From Candidatus Nanogingivalis gingivitcus (lineage in GTDB: Bacteria; Patescibacteriota; Saccharimonadia; Saccharimonadales; Saccharimonadaceae): DNA of 64,000 bases. The notes beneath the pieces were generated by a model. That model was not told the origin of the DNA, made no database searches, and saw only the letters and a list, made by a program, of their open reading frames with translations. Each line of letters starts with the position of its first letter. Within the stretch, counting starts at the first letter, position 1. The position numbers were made by a program, and so were the translations under genes. The stretch lies in the NCBI RefSeq assembly GCF_004151455.1, contig NZ_PRLK01000001.1:1-64000 (forward strand), read 5' to 3'. Of the stretch, positions 16,566 to 24,469 are shown in pieces.

Positions 16566-16780
16566 CAGTCGACAGTATTAGTTAACATTAATACGGCCGA
16601 TGTAGCTTAATAAAATAGGTTGATTAGAGGTATCAACTTTTTTGGTGTAGTTTTGGGCTATGTTGTTTCAAAATAGTCCTAAGCTACATCAAAACTGTAG
16701 TTACCTCTTAAAGAGGTATTCCATTTTGTTTTTCTTACGCAGGAAACAACAAAAAATAAATGCAAAGGAGTGAAAGAAAA
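16566..16780 (+). promoter_or_regulatory. Long structured leader RNA, possible cis-regulatory element
   Basis: The gene-free stretch 16419-16780 holds a terminator, two promoters and this leader of about 215 nt. An 11-bp helix GATGTAGCTTA (16599-16609) / TAAGCTACATC (16680-16690) closes a domain with two inner hairpins: GTTGAT/GTATCAAC (about 16620-16636) and GGGCTAT/ATAGTCC (about 16655-16679). Another hairpin, TACCTCTT/AGAGGTA, lies at about 16701-16718. The Shine-Dalgarno sequence AAGGAG is at 16765-16770. No known riboswitch class recognised. Confidence 0.5.
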
Positions 16781-18184
16781 ATGGAAAAATGGAATAATAA
16801 CAACGACATCTATAATGTCCTTTTGGACGTTATAGTTTACAAGTACGGCGAAAAAGCTAAAGATGATTGGATTTCTCGATATCAAAACGCTTATGAAGAA
16901 TTATCTGAAGAAGATCAGAAAAAATTTCTTCTAAAACATCTAAGTGCTTTAGGGATCCATTCTGAAGAAGATCTTCCCGAGGAGATACATAAGCAATATG
17001 AAAAAGATACCAGCAAGTTAAGTCGCAGCAGCAAAAAACATTCAGGCAAACGTCGCTTAATTTTCTATAGCATTATTGGTATTTTATTCTTGTTTGTTAT
17101 TATTTGGTCAGTAACCTCATTGTCAGGCAAAGACCAAAAAACTAATAAGAGTGAAGAGACTATTACTTCTTCTGTTGCTGGAAAAAATCTTGATGAGTGG
17201 GAAGTTGACATGAGTTACGATCCCAATTCAACAAAAGTTATTCAAAATTCAGCAAAAGATAAGAACTCTCTGCCAAACAACAAGGAAGAAGCTCTAAATA
17301 TCTTAACAGAAGAAATGAAGCATAAACCAAATGTACTACTAGATAAAGCAAAGTATACGAGCGTATTGCCTAGTGAAACTAGAGTTGAAGAGCTTATTGA
17401 AACTAGAAACGGAAAACAATATCTTAACGAAAAAGGTAAAGAAGCCTTTTATGCTGTAAAAAATATTTTCCGTCCTGAAAATGCTAGTATTGAAAAAGTT
17501 CAAAACCATGGCTTTTCTACAGGTATCGTGCAAGGTAAGCATGTTTTAGATGAGACAGATCGTGACTATAGCAATTGGAATGCGTTAACTTTCCGTAAGG
17601 AAAATCCTAAAACAAAACAAGTAAACGTATACTATAACTTGCTATATTGCGGAAATTCTGTATATTCAGCTAAAGATCCTAAGATCCCTCAAGGTAAAGT
17701 AGACAATCCAAAAGATGAGCCTAAACCTAATCCAAAAGATCCAGATCCTAAACCACAAGATCCAGAGCCTACACCTAACCTAGAAGCAAAAGACCCTAGC
17801 AAAGAGGTTTATGCCCAACGTGGGAATAAAGAAGATGGACGAAAAGAAGAACAAGACGGCAAAGGACCTGAAACTTCTAAGGTACAATTACCTGAAAAGT
17901 ATGAAGCTCCTAAACCACCTCAAGCTTCTTCATCAAGTCAGTCTTCAACATCTAGTTCATCGACTAGTTCAGAATCAATAACTCCACCTAGAGAATGGAC
18001 TGGAAGTGGTTCCTTTACGGATAGTAATGGTGCTACTAAAGTATCTGAAAATGGTGCTGTTAGCACTCCATCAGGGAAAAATTATAGTAGCTTGAAAGAT
18101 TCAGTTCCACCTGTAGAAAGTGGCGCTACTGGATCGTCATCTGTTATCGATGAGTCAATCAGTGAACCTCCAATTGATGACTAA
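16781..18184 (+). CDS. Single-pass membrane protein with Pro- and Ser-rich extracellular region
   Basis: Unrecognised 467-residue protein. Residues 1-85 are charged and cytoplasmic. A transmembrane helix at about 92-113 (LIFYSIIGILFLFVIIWSV) is followed by a probable folded extracellular domain (about 130-305), an Asp-Pro-Lys-rich linker and a Ser-rich tail. There is no LPxTG-like signal. I choose the ATG at 16781 because AAGGAG lies 10 nt upstream; the ATG at 16760 lies before that Shine-Dalgarno sequence and has none. Tandem promoters and a structured leader imply regulated, strong expression. It lies between other surface genes and may be a surface-exposed host-interaction protein. Confidence 0.6.
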   Translation: MEKWNNNNDIYNVLLDVIVYKYGEKAKDDWISRYQNAYEELSEEDQKKFLLKHLSALGIHSEEDLPEEIHKQYEKDTSKLSRSSKKHSGKRRLIFYSIIGILFLFVIIWSVTSLSGKDQKTNKSEETITSSVAGKNLDEWEVDMSYDPNSTKVIQNSAKDKNSLPNNKEEALNILTEEMKHKPNVLLDKAKYTSVLPSETRVEELIETRNGKQYLNEKGKEAFYAVKNIFRPENASIEKVQNHGFSTGIVQGKHVLDETDRDYSNWNALTFRKENPKTKQVNVYYNLLYCGNSVYSAKDPKIPQGKVDNPKDEPKPNPKDPDPKPQDPEPTPNLEAKDPSKEVYAQRGNKEDGRKEEQDGKGPETSKVQLPEKYEAPKPPQASSSSQSSTSSSSTSSESITPPREWTGSGSFTDSNGATKVSENGAVSTPSGKNYSSLKDSVPPVESGATGSSSVIDESISEPPIDD

Positions 18185-18207
18185 TCGCCTCTAAAAGTAC
18201 CTTATAA

Positions 18208-18231
18208 GCTGGCGACCTATTCGTCGCCAGC
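18208..18231 (+). terminator. Hairpin after the membrane-protein gene
   Basis: Perfect GC-rich 9-bp arms GCTGGCGAC/GTCGCCAGC with a 6-nt loop. The following tract CTTTCC is T-poor, so it is either a weak intrinsic terminator or an RNA-stability element. Confidence 0.6.
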
Positions 18232-18350
18232 CTTTCCATGATATTTCTAACCAACTTATTTTATTTTAGCTTTAACAATTCGGTTCTATAGCGACAGCAA
18301 AAAACATAAAAACTCCCCAATAAAACAAAATTTATATAATTCAATATTAA

Positions 18351-18370
18351 TTCTAATCACAAAATTAGAA
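18351..18370 (+). promoter_or_regulatory. Hairpin touching the ribosome-binding site of the LPKTG gene
   Basis: TTCTAAT (18351-18357) and ATTAGAA (18364-18370) form a perfect 7-bp stem. Its 3' arm runs into the Shine-Dalgarno sequence AGAAGGGAG. Confidence 0.4.
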
Positions 18371-18379
18371 GGGAGAAAA

Positions 18380-20332
18380 ATGAGAGACCTTTTAAAAAAG
18401 ATCATTTCTTTTGCTAAAAATCACCCCGTGATAATAAGCTCAATTCTAGTTTCAGTATTTGTGCCGTTAGTTTACACACTAGCTTACGGGCCAAATCGTA
18501 ACACTTATACTGTAGCTAAACCTGCCGACCATATAGTGTTCAACTCTATAGTTGACAACCCAACTTTAGGTGGTAACGAACAAGATTTCGTTGGCATTCG
18601 TGAAGTTGGCACATCTAACGCTTGGTCTAATTCAGTTCAAGCAAAACCTGGAAAAGAATATTACGTACGTATGTATGTACATAATAATGCTGCATCTAAT
18701 CTAAAACTTGTTGCTCAAAACGTAGTAGCAAAACTAAATGTACCTACAAATACAGCTAAATCTATTACTTTACAAGGACAAGTATCTGCATCAAATGCTA
18801 CTCCCGCAACTGTATGGGATGAAGCTACATTAAAATCAGATAGAGACTTTAACCTTGCTTACGTAGCTGGCTCAGCAACATATACAAGCAATAAATTAAA
18901 TGGTGTTGCCCTACCTGACTCAATCGTTACTAATACTGGTGCTAAATTAGGTTATGACAAACTTGATGGTAACATTCCTGGATGTTTTGAATATTCAGGT
19001 TATGTAACCCTAAAAGTTAAGCCTCAATTTGCTCCAGAAGAAAAATCAGATATTGCCCTTTCTAAGAAAGTTCGCAATAAAACAAATGGTGAAAAAGCTT
19101 GGAATGAAATAGTAAATGCTAAAAGTGGTGATACAGTTCAATTCCAAATTGAAGCTAAAAATAATGGTTCTGCTACTATTGACAATATGGTATTAAGAGA
19201 TATCTTACCTAATGGTTTAGAATATGTGGCAGGTACTACAAAGCTATATAACAAGGCTAATAATGGCCTAAAAGTTAGTGATAATCTAGTAGCTGATTCT
19301 GGTATAAATGTAGGAAGTTACGGGCCAAACGCTAACGTTTTCGTACGTTTTGATGCTAAAGTATCAGAAAACCAAAAACTACCTAAATGTGGAGAAAATA
19401 CTTTAACAAATCTAGCACAAGCAAGTAATCAAAAAATCGTACAAAACGATACTGCAAGTGTAAAAGTTAACAAAACTTGTGAAACACCAAAGCCATCAAC
19501 TTACAAATGTGAATCTCTAAGTATTAAACCTATTAGAAAAACAAGTGGTTTTGATACTACTCAAAATAAACCATTTGGTACTGAAACCTTCGAGTTTGAC
19601 ACTAAATACAGCCTACAAAATACTGAATTTGTTGGTGTAAAATATGTAATCAAAAATTCTAAAGGTGAAACAGTAATTGAAAAAACTGTAAATAACGGTT
19701 CTAAATTAACTGTTGAAATTTCTATAGCTGGTAAATATACAGTTACCTCAACAGTATTGTCTAAAGATGGACAAAATAGTGCTCAAAACTGTGAAAAACA
19801 TTTTGAAGTTAAAAATCAAGAAAAGCCATCGATCTCAATACGTAAAACTGTAAACAACCAAAAGAATATTACAGTAGAGGCAGAAAAAGAATTCAATTAC
19901 GAATTACTCGTAACTAATAATGGAAATGTAGATTTAAGAGATATAGTAGTTTCTGATAAAGCACCTGCTAATATTACATTCATTAGTGCTGATAGAGGAA
20001 CTCTATTAAATAATAACTTAACATACAAAATAGCTAATCTAAAAGTTGGTGAAAGCCAAATTATCACTATTAAAGCTAAAGCTACTGCCGTGGGAATATC
20101 TTCACGCAATATAGCTTGTGTAAACACTCCAGTAATCCCTGGTGATAACGATGGATGTGACAGTGCAAATATAGAAGTGCCTAAAAAGGATACTCCACCT
20201 GCACCTAAACAACCAGAATTACCATCAGAACTTCCAAAAACTGGTGCTGATAACCTACTTGAGATAATTGGTTTATCTTCAGTAGTACTAGCAACTAGCT
20301 ACTATGTCGCTAGCCGAAAACTTCTAAAATAA
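18380..20332 (+). CDS. DUF11-repeat surface protein with LPKTG sorting signal
   Basis: A 650-residue exported protein. An N-terminal signal anchor (about 15-34) precedes GPNRNTYTVAKPADHIVFNS and a domain of about 200 residues. Two DUF11-type modules follow (about 225-335 and 500-590; VRNKTNGEKAW, EAKNNGSATIDNMVLRDILP and LVTNNGNVDLRDIVVSDKAP). A C-terminal LPKTG at residue 618, a hydrophobic stretch and RKLLK complete a sortase substrate. The sortase at 50298-51155 is the obvious candidate enzyme. A strong Shine-Dalgarno sequence AGAAGGGAG lies 5 nt before the ATG. Likely a stalk-like wall-anchored surface protein. Confidence 0.85.
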   Translation: MRDLLKKIISFAKNHPVIISSILVSVFVPLVYTLAYGPNRNTYTVAKPADHIVFNSIVDNPTLGGNEQDFVGIREVGTSNAWSNSVQAKPGKEYYVRMYVHNNAASNLKLVAQNVVAKLNVPTNTAKSITLQGQVSASNATPATVWDEATLKSDRDFNLAYVAGSATYTSNKLNGVALPDSIVTNTGAKLGYDKLDGNIPGCFEYSGYVTLKVKPQFAPEEKSDIALSKKVRNKTNGEKAWNEIVNAKSGDTVQFQIEAKNNGSATIDNMVLRDILPNGLEYVAGTTKLYNKANNGLKVSDNLVADSGINVGSYGPNANVFVRFDAKVSENQKLPKCGENTLTNLAQASNQKIVQNDTASVKVNKTCETPKPSTYKCESLSIKPIRKTSGFDTTQNKPFGTETFEFDTKYSLQNTEFVGVKYVIKNSKGETVIEKTVNNGSKLTVEISIAGKYTVTSTVLSKDGQNSAQNCEKHFEVKNQEKPSISIRKTVNNQKNITVEAEKEFNYELLVTNNGNVDLRDIVVSDKAPANITFISADRGTLLNNNLTYKIANLKVGESQIITIKAKATAVGISSRNIACVNTPVIPGDNDGCDSANIEVPKKDTPPAPKQPELPSELPKTGADNLLEIIGLSSVVLATSYYVASRKLLK

Positions 20333-20371
20333 AGCTTGACCGCTTCCTAACTTTGAAGCTCAAGCTTCACC

Positions 20372-20399
20372 AAAATAGACCCTAAAAAGGGTCTATTTT
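20372..20399. terminator. Bidirectional terminator
   Basis: Twelve-bp arms (20372-20383, 20388-20399) with loop AAAA and T-rich flanks. It separates the LPKTG gene from the convergent histidine kinase, whose stop lies inside it. Confidence 0.85.
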
Positions 20400-21175
20400 T
20401 TTATCTTAAATCCAAAAGTACTTCCTTTACCCTCTTGGCTATAAAAAATAATTTCTCCATTATGTTCATCTATAATTTTTTTAGATAGATACAAACCTAC
20501 GCCAGTTCCATCAGGCCTTTTCTTTTGTGCGTTAGAACCTCTATAAAACTTAGTGAATAATTTACCTTGCTGAGTAGCGGGCACTCCTATACCACTATCC
20601 GTAACTTTAAAATATGCATATTTTTTATCTTCGCCCACTTCTATGGTAATTTCTGAATCTTTTTCAGAATAAAAAATAGCATTATCAATCATATTCATTA
20701 TTACTTGTCTAAGTTTACTAAAATCAGCACTAAAAATAATTTTCTTATGTTTTTTATTAAATTTAATTTTAATATTACGTGTTTTGGCAATTTCTTGTAA
20801 AACTATCAGCTCTTCATCTATTATTTTAGCAAGGTCGCCCTCCTCTTTTTGCAGTTCAAACTTACCAGACTGCACTCTAGATACACCTAAAAAATCTCCA
20901 ATAATTCTAACCATTCTTTCACTACTATTAAATGCTTCCATTAAAAACCGTTTTTGCAGGTCATTCACTTCGCCAGCATCGCCTTCAAGTAACATTGACA
21001 AATACCCTTTTATAGACGTTAAAGGGGTTCTTAGCTGGTGGGAAGCAATAGATAAAAAGTCGTCTTTAATAATTTTATCTTTATCTTCTTTATGGTTTTT
21101 ATGGCTAATAAGAATAATTAAGCTACAAATTCCACTACCCATAAAAAAGCCTAAGAAGAATATAGCTATTTCCAT
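20393..21175 (-). CDS. Membrane sensor histidine kinase
   Basis: Compact kinase of 260 residues. One N-terminal transmembrane helix (about 4-23) is followed directly by the HisKA domain with H-box ASHQLRTPLTS (His46). The HATPase domain has N-box NMIDNAIFYS, G1 DSGIGVP and G2 GTGVGLYLSKK. There is no extracellular sensor or HAMP domain, so it may sense the membrane or a partner. It is divergent from the response regulator at 21235; their promoters interlock. The -10 box TAAAAT lies 6 nt before the ATG, so the mRNA is probably leaderless. Confidence 0.93.
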   Translation of the reverse strand: MEIAIFFLGFFMGSGICSLIILISHKNHKEDKDKIIKDDFLSIASHQLRTPLTSIKGYLSMLLEGDAGEVNDLQKRFLMEAFNSSERMVRIIGDFLGVSRVQSGKFELQKEEGDLAKIIDEELIVLQEIAKTRNIKIKFNKKHKKIIFSADFSKLRQVIMNMIDNAIFYSEKDSEITIEVGEDKKYAYFKVTDSGIGVPATQQGKLFTKFYRGSNAQKKRPDGTGVGLYLSKKIIDEHNGEIIFYSQEGKGSTFGFKIKK

Positions 21176-21181
21176 GTAGTA

Positions 21182-21210
21182 ATTTTAACATAACCGATTT
21201 GAAAAGTAAA
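21182..21210 (-). promoter_or_regulatory. Histidine kinase promoter
   Basis: Minus strand TTTACT (21205-21210), 17 bp, TAAAAT (21182-21187), 6 nt before the ATG. It overlaps the opposing regulator promoter. Confidence 0.65.
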
Positions 21211-21227
21211 AAATATTATGCTAAAAT
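21199..21227 (+). promoter_or_regulatory. Response regulator promoter
   Basis: TTGAAA (21199-21204), 17 bp, TAAAAT (21222-21227), 7 nt before the ATG at 21235. Its -35 box lies inside the kinase promoter spacer. Confidence 0.7.
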
Positions 21228-21234
21228 TAGCCTA

Positions 21235-21603
21235 ATGACAAAAATAGCAATTATTGAAGATGATGCTGTAATAAGCCAAATGTACAAAATGAAATTTGAA
21301 CTAGAAGGTTTTGATACCTATGTAGCATTAGACGGTAAAGACGGCATTAAAATGGTTGAAAAAAATCACCCTCATCTATTGCTATTAGACCTTCAAATGC
21401 CAGACCTTAATGGAGATGAGGTTCTATCTCAAATTCGTCAAAGTAAATGGGGTAAAAATTTACCTGTGCTAATTTTAACAAATACTAGCAAAGAAGATTC
21501 CCCTGAAGCATTAAAAAGCCTAAATGTTACAGATTATATAGTTAAAGCAGAATTAACACCTCGTCAAGTTGTTAATAAGGTTAAAGATATTTTAAACAAT
21601 TAA
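21235..21603 (+). CDS. Single-domain response regulator
   Basis: CheY-like receiver of 122 residues with no output domain. It shows the acidic pair EDD near the N-terminus, the phospho-acceptor Asp in LLLLDLQMPDLNG, the Thr in LILTNTS and the Lys in YIVKAEL. It probably partners the adjacent divergent histidine kinase and acts by protein contact rather than DNA binding. I choose the ATG at 21235: the -10 box ends 7 nt upstream, so the in-frame ATG at 21199 lies inside the promoter. The stop overlaps the folD stop by 4 bp. Confidence 0.9.
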   Translation: MTKIAIIEDDAVISQMYKMKFELEGFDTYVALDGKDGIKMVEKNHPHLLLLDLQMPDLNGDEVLSQIRQSKWGKNLPVLILTNTSKEDSPEALKSLNVTDYIVKAELTPRQVVNKVKDILNN

Positions 21604-22445
21604 AGGTCAACTTGCCCTTGCTTATCAGCTTGTTTTCTAGCAGAAATAATCACATTATCTATAAGCGAAGCTATTGTCAATGGTCCCACGCCACCAATTT
21701 TAGGTGTTACCGTTAAGTCTTTTCTATCTTCTCTTACCTCTTCAGCTAAATCGCCTACCACCTTACCACCGTCCGTAGATGTTCCAGCATCTACTACTAC
21801 GCAGTTCTTTTTCAACATTTCGCTTTTTATCAGTGCTGGCTTACCTACAGCACTCACAACAACATCATAATTGTGTAGAGTTTTTTGCATCTCATTACTA
21901 TTCTCTTCATTAAAAGTCATTACGTTATAGCCACTTTTAAGCCACATACTAGCTAGAGGCTTACCTACTAGTTTTCCATCGCCAACAATTGCTATTTTTT
22001 TATTTTTTAAATCTATATTATAGCCTACTAGTAGCCAGTCAATTGCTTGTGCTGTAGCTGAAAAATATATATTGCTTTCACTATTAAGCCCATCCACATC
22101 TTTTTCCGGCTTAATATAGCTTAATATTTCCTCAACATCTCCCCACTCTTGTTTTTTATCTAAAGGCAGCTGCACTATAATTCCATGCACATTTTTATCA
22201 TTATTAGTTTGCTCTATTTTAGAAATAATATTTTTTGGTGTAATTTCAACAATATCAACATCAACCAATATGTCATCAGCGTACTGTTTTTTTAAACGCA
22301 TATAAGTTTCAGTAACTTTATTATCTCCTGCATAAAAAATTACTAATTTTGGAAATACTCGCCAGCTTTGTCTTAATGCCCTAACTTGCTTGGCTTGTCT
22401 TTCTTTTATAAAATCTCTTAATTCGGCACCATTTAAAAATTTCAT
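21600..22445 (-). CDS. folD: Methylenetetrahydrofolate dehydrogenase/cyclohydrolase
   Basis: Bifunctional FolD interconverts 5,10-methylene- and 10-formyl-tetrahydrofolate with NADP. Length 281 is typical. Family blocks: TYMRLKKQYAD (catalytic Lys region), GIIVQLPLDKK, KDVDGLN, the dinucleotide-binding IVGDGKLVGKPLASM and the C-terminal PKIGGVGPLTIASL. The usual GRSxxVG is GDGKLVG here, so cofactor preference might differ. With GlyA in the same window it supplies one-carbon units. A TATAAT box lies 11 nt before the ATG. Confidence 0.95.
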   Translation of the reverse strand: MKFLNGAELRDFIKERQAKQVRALRQSWRVFPKLVIFYAGDNKVTETYMRLKKQYADDILVDVDIVEITPKNIISKIEQTNNDKNVHGIIVQLPLDKKQEWGDVEEILSYIKPEKDVDGLNSESNIYFSATAQAIDWLLVGYNIDLKNKKIAIVGDGKLVGKPLASMWLKSGYNVMTFNEENSNEMQKTLHNYDVVVSAVGKPALIKSEMLKKNCVVVDAGTSTDGGKVVGDLAEEVREDRKDLTVTPKIGGVGPLTIASLIDNVIISARKQADKQGQVDL

Positions 22446-22472
22446 ATCTGTTATATATTATATTCTTATTGA

Positions 22473-22501
22473 TTGACTTTTTCAATTTATGTAGTTATAA
22501 T
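22473..22501 (+). promoter_or_regulatory. Promoter of the DUF5684 gene
   Basis: TTGACT (22473-22478), 17 bp, TATAAT (22496-22501), about 28 nt before the leader-encoded start. Confidence 0.75.
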
Positions 22502-22535
22502 TTTTTGTAACAAATATAATTTTGAAAGGAAAAAG

Positions 22536-23132
22536 ATGAATCTTTTATCACAATTTGCCTATTCTTACGGGACAAACTATGGTTATTACCACAGCAACAC
22601 TTCAAGTGTAGAAAGTATGGGAACTTGGTTTATATTATTACTACTATTAATCCCAGCAGTAGCTATAGCAGGCTATGTAATTATGTCTCTATTTTTTGCT
22701 CGTATTTTTAAATTAGCAGGTCTTCCAGCATGGAAAGCTTGGGTGCCAATATATAATCAATGGATATTTTTCCAACTTGGTGGCTATAGTGGTGCTTTTG
22801 TATTACTTCCATTTGTAACAATAATTCCTGTTATAGGATTTTTCGCAAGTATCGTCTACTTCGTATTCTTCTGTTTTGCAGCTCAAGAAATCGGTAAAAA
22901 AGTTGGTAAAAGCGATATCTTCATTCTAGTTCCACTAGGACTTGTTACTTTTGGTATAACTACATATGTATGGTTCTATCAAGTTGGTAATAGAGAGAAT
23001 GTTTGGAATGATTCACTAGGTAAAGAAAGCTTAGCAGAAGGAACTATTCTTGGATATGCTGAAACTGAAGAAGAAACTGAAGTTCAGGAAGCAGAAGTAG
23101 TTAAAGAAGAAAAAGCAGAAGATAAAGAATAG
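22536..23132 (+). CDS. DUF5684-type multi-pass membrane protein
   Basis: A 198-residue membrane protein. A Tyr/Ser-rich extracellular N-terminus precedes hydrophobic segments at about 27-50, 82-103 and 125-145. The loop AGLPAWKAWVPIYNQW, typical of DUF5684, lies between the first two. The C-terminal 35 residues are very acidic (EEETEVQEAEVVKEE). Function unknown. I choose the ATG at 22536, preceded by GAAAGGAAAAAG; the in-frame ATG at 22473 lies in the -35 box. Confidence 0.7.
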   Translation: MNLLSQFAYSYGTNYGYYHSNTSSVESMGTWFILLLLLIPAVAIAGYVIMSLFFARIFKLAGLPAWKAWVPIYNQWIFFQLGGYSGAFVLLPFVTIIPVIGFFASIVYFVFFCFAAQEIGKKVGKSDIFILVPLGLVTFGITTYVWFYQVGNRENVWNDSLGKESLAEGTILGYAETEEETEVQEAEVVKEEKAEDKE

Positions 23133-23151
23133 ATATACAATTATGAATAAT

Positions 23152-23181
23152 AAATAAAAGCCTTATATAAGGCTTTTATTT
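23152..23181. terminator. Bidirectional terminator
   Basis: Thirteen-bp arms (23152-23164, 23169-23181) with loop ATAT, between the DUF5684 gene and the convergent murB. Confidence 0.85.
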
Positions 23182-24241
23182 ATTCTACCTCTAACGGCTC
23201 TTGCTCTATAGCTACGCCAAATTTATTTTTAACTTCCTTAGCAATAAACTCCCTAGCCATTACTAAATCATCAAAATTCTTGGCACTGTCATTAGTTAAC
23301 ACTAAAGCATTCTTCTCATATGGCCTCATACCATAAATAAGCTTATTTTTTAGCCCTGCCTTATCTATAAGCCAACCTGTTGCAATTTTTTTCTTATTGT
23401 CTTGGCCACTACATTCAAATATTGGTGCGTCAGGATATTCTTTTTTGATTTTTCTTGCATTGCACTCTTCAACAATAGCATTCTTGAAAAAACTACCTGA
23501 GCTAGCAATATTTTCAGGGTCGGGCAACTTATTTCTTCTAATATCATCAACAATATTCATAATTTGCTTAGCATTAATAGTTTCCTTACTTATTCCATTA
23601 TCGTCTAAATATTTTTCAATGCTGATATAAAAATTATTAGAAGCTTGATATTGTTTTTTTAACTTTAACTTAACACTCGTAATAATATATTTGCCCAAAA
23701 ATTTATCACGAAAAATACTACCCCGATAAGTCATTTCACAATCTTCATTCTTTAAAGTAGTAAAAATACACCTATCAGTATCGTAAACCTCTACCTCCTC
23801 TAAAATATCTTTAGCCTCTTGTCCGTAAGCTCCCACATTTTGTACAGCTAATGCACCTACACTTCCAGGAATCCTTACCATTGCCTCACAACCACAGTAA
23901 CCTTCATCTACAGCATGTCTTACAAAATTGTCCCAATGCTCACCGGCACCTATTTTAAAAATCACTTTTTCATTATCTTCAAAAACTTTTTCCTCCCCTA
24001 ATATATTGATTTTAATAACTAAACCATCAAAACCATTATCTCTAACTAAGGTATTACTGCCTTCGCCTAAAATATAAAATTTTATTTTTTGTTTTTTAGC
24101 AAAATCAATAAGCTTAACTACATCTTCCTTAGTTTTCGCTACAGCAAAATACTTAGCGTTTCCTCCTAGTTTCATGGTAGTTAACTGTCCAATATTAATA
24201 TTTTTCTTAATTTCAATATTGTCTAACTTTATAGTATTCAT
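23180..24241 (-). CDS. murB: UDP-N-acetylenolpyruvoylglucosamine reductase
   Basis: FAD enzyme that reduces enolpyruvyl-UDP-GlcNAc to UDP-MurNAc, the step after MurA. FAD-domain motifs: LGEGSNTLVRDNGFDGLVI, IPGSVGALAVQNVGAYGQE, YRGSIFR. The substrate loop carries the proton-donor Ser in ASSGSFFKN. Length 353 and the C-terminal NALVLTND resemble the E. coli-type (type I) enzyme. No Shine-Dalgarno sequence; TATAAT lies 6 nt before the ATG. Confidence 0.95.
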   Translation of the reverse strand: MNTIKLDNIEIKKNINIGQLTTMKLGGNAKYFAVAKTKEDVVKLIDFAKKQKIKFYILGEGSNTLVRDNGFDGLVIKINILGEEKVFEDNEKVIFKIGAGEHWDNFVRHAVDEGYCGCEAMVRIPGSVGALAVQNVGAYGQEAKDILEEVEVYDTDRCIFTTLKNEDCEMTYRGSIFRDKFLGKYIITSVKLKLKKQYQASNNFYISIEKYLDDNGISKETINAKQIMNIVDDIRRNKLPDPENIASSGSFFKNAIVEECNARKIKKEYPDAPIFECSGQDNKKKIATGWLIDKAGLKNKLIYGMRPYEKNALVLTNDSAKNFDDLVMAREFIAKEVKNKFGVAIEQEPLEVE

Positions 24242-24247
24242 AAAACA

Positions 24248-24253
24248 ATTATA
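24248..24253 (-). promoter_or_regulatory. murB -10 box, leaderless type
   Basis: Minus strand TATAAT, 6 nt before the murB ATG. Confidence 0.55.
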
Positions 24254-24306
24254 TCAATTATGATATAATTTAAAAAGGTTATTATTAAATTATTATCTAA
24301 TAAAAA

Positions 24307-24330
24307 TACACTGAAGTTATATTCAGTGTA
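24307..24330 (-). terminator. tRNA-Arg(TCG) terminator
   Basis: Nine-bp arms TACACTGAA/TTCAGTGTA with a 6-nt loop; TTTTTA follows on the minus strand. Confidence 0.75.
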
Positions 24331-24346
24331 TAAAATTTTCAGAATA

Positions 24347-24423
24347 TGGTACACCCGGCAAGATTCGAACTTGCAACCGCTTGGTTCGAAGCCAAGTACT
24401 CTATCCAGTTGAGCTACGGGTGC
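24347..24423 (-). tRNA. tRNA-Arg (anticodon TCG)
   Basis: Cloverleaf with acceptor GCACCCG/CGGGTGT (G1-U72 wobble), anticodon stem TTGGC/ACCAA region around CTTCGAA, and encoded CCA. A minus-strand TATGGTATAAT extended -10 lies just upstream. Confidence 0.95.
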
Positions 24424-24469
24424 TTAATACTAGTATTATACCATATCCCTCTATTATATTAAATATTTT

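Noticed and set aside
16679..16885. Minus-strand frame of 68 codons over the structured leader
   Set aside because: Shadow of the leader and of the real plus-strand gene; no expression signals.
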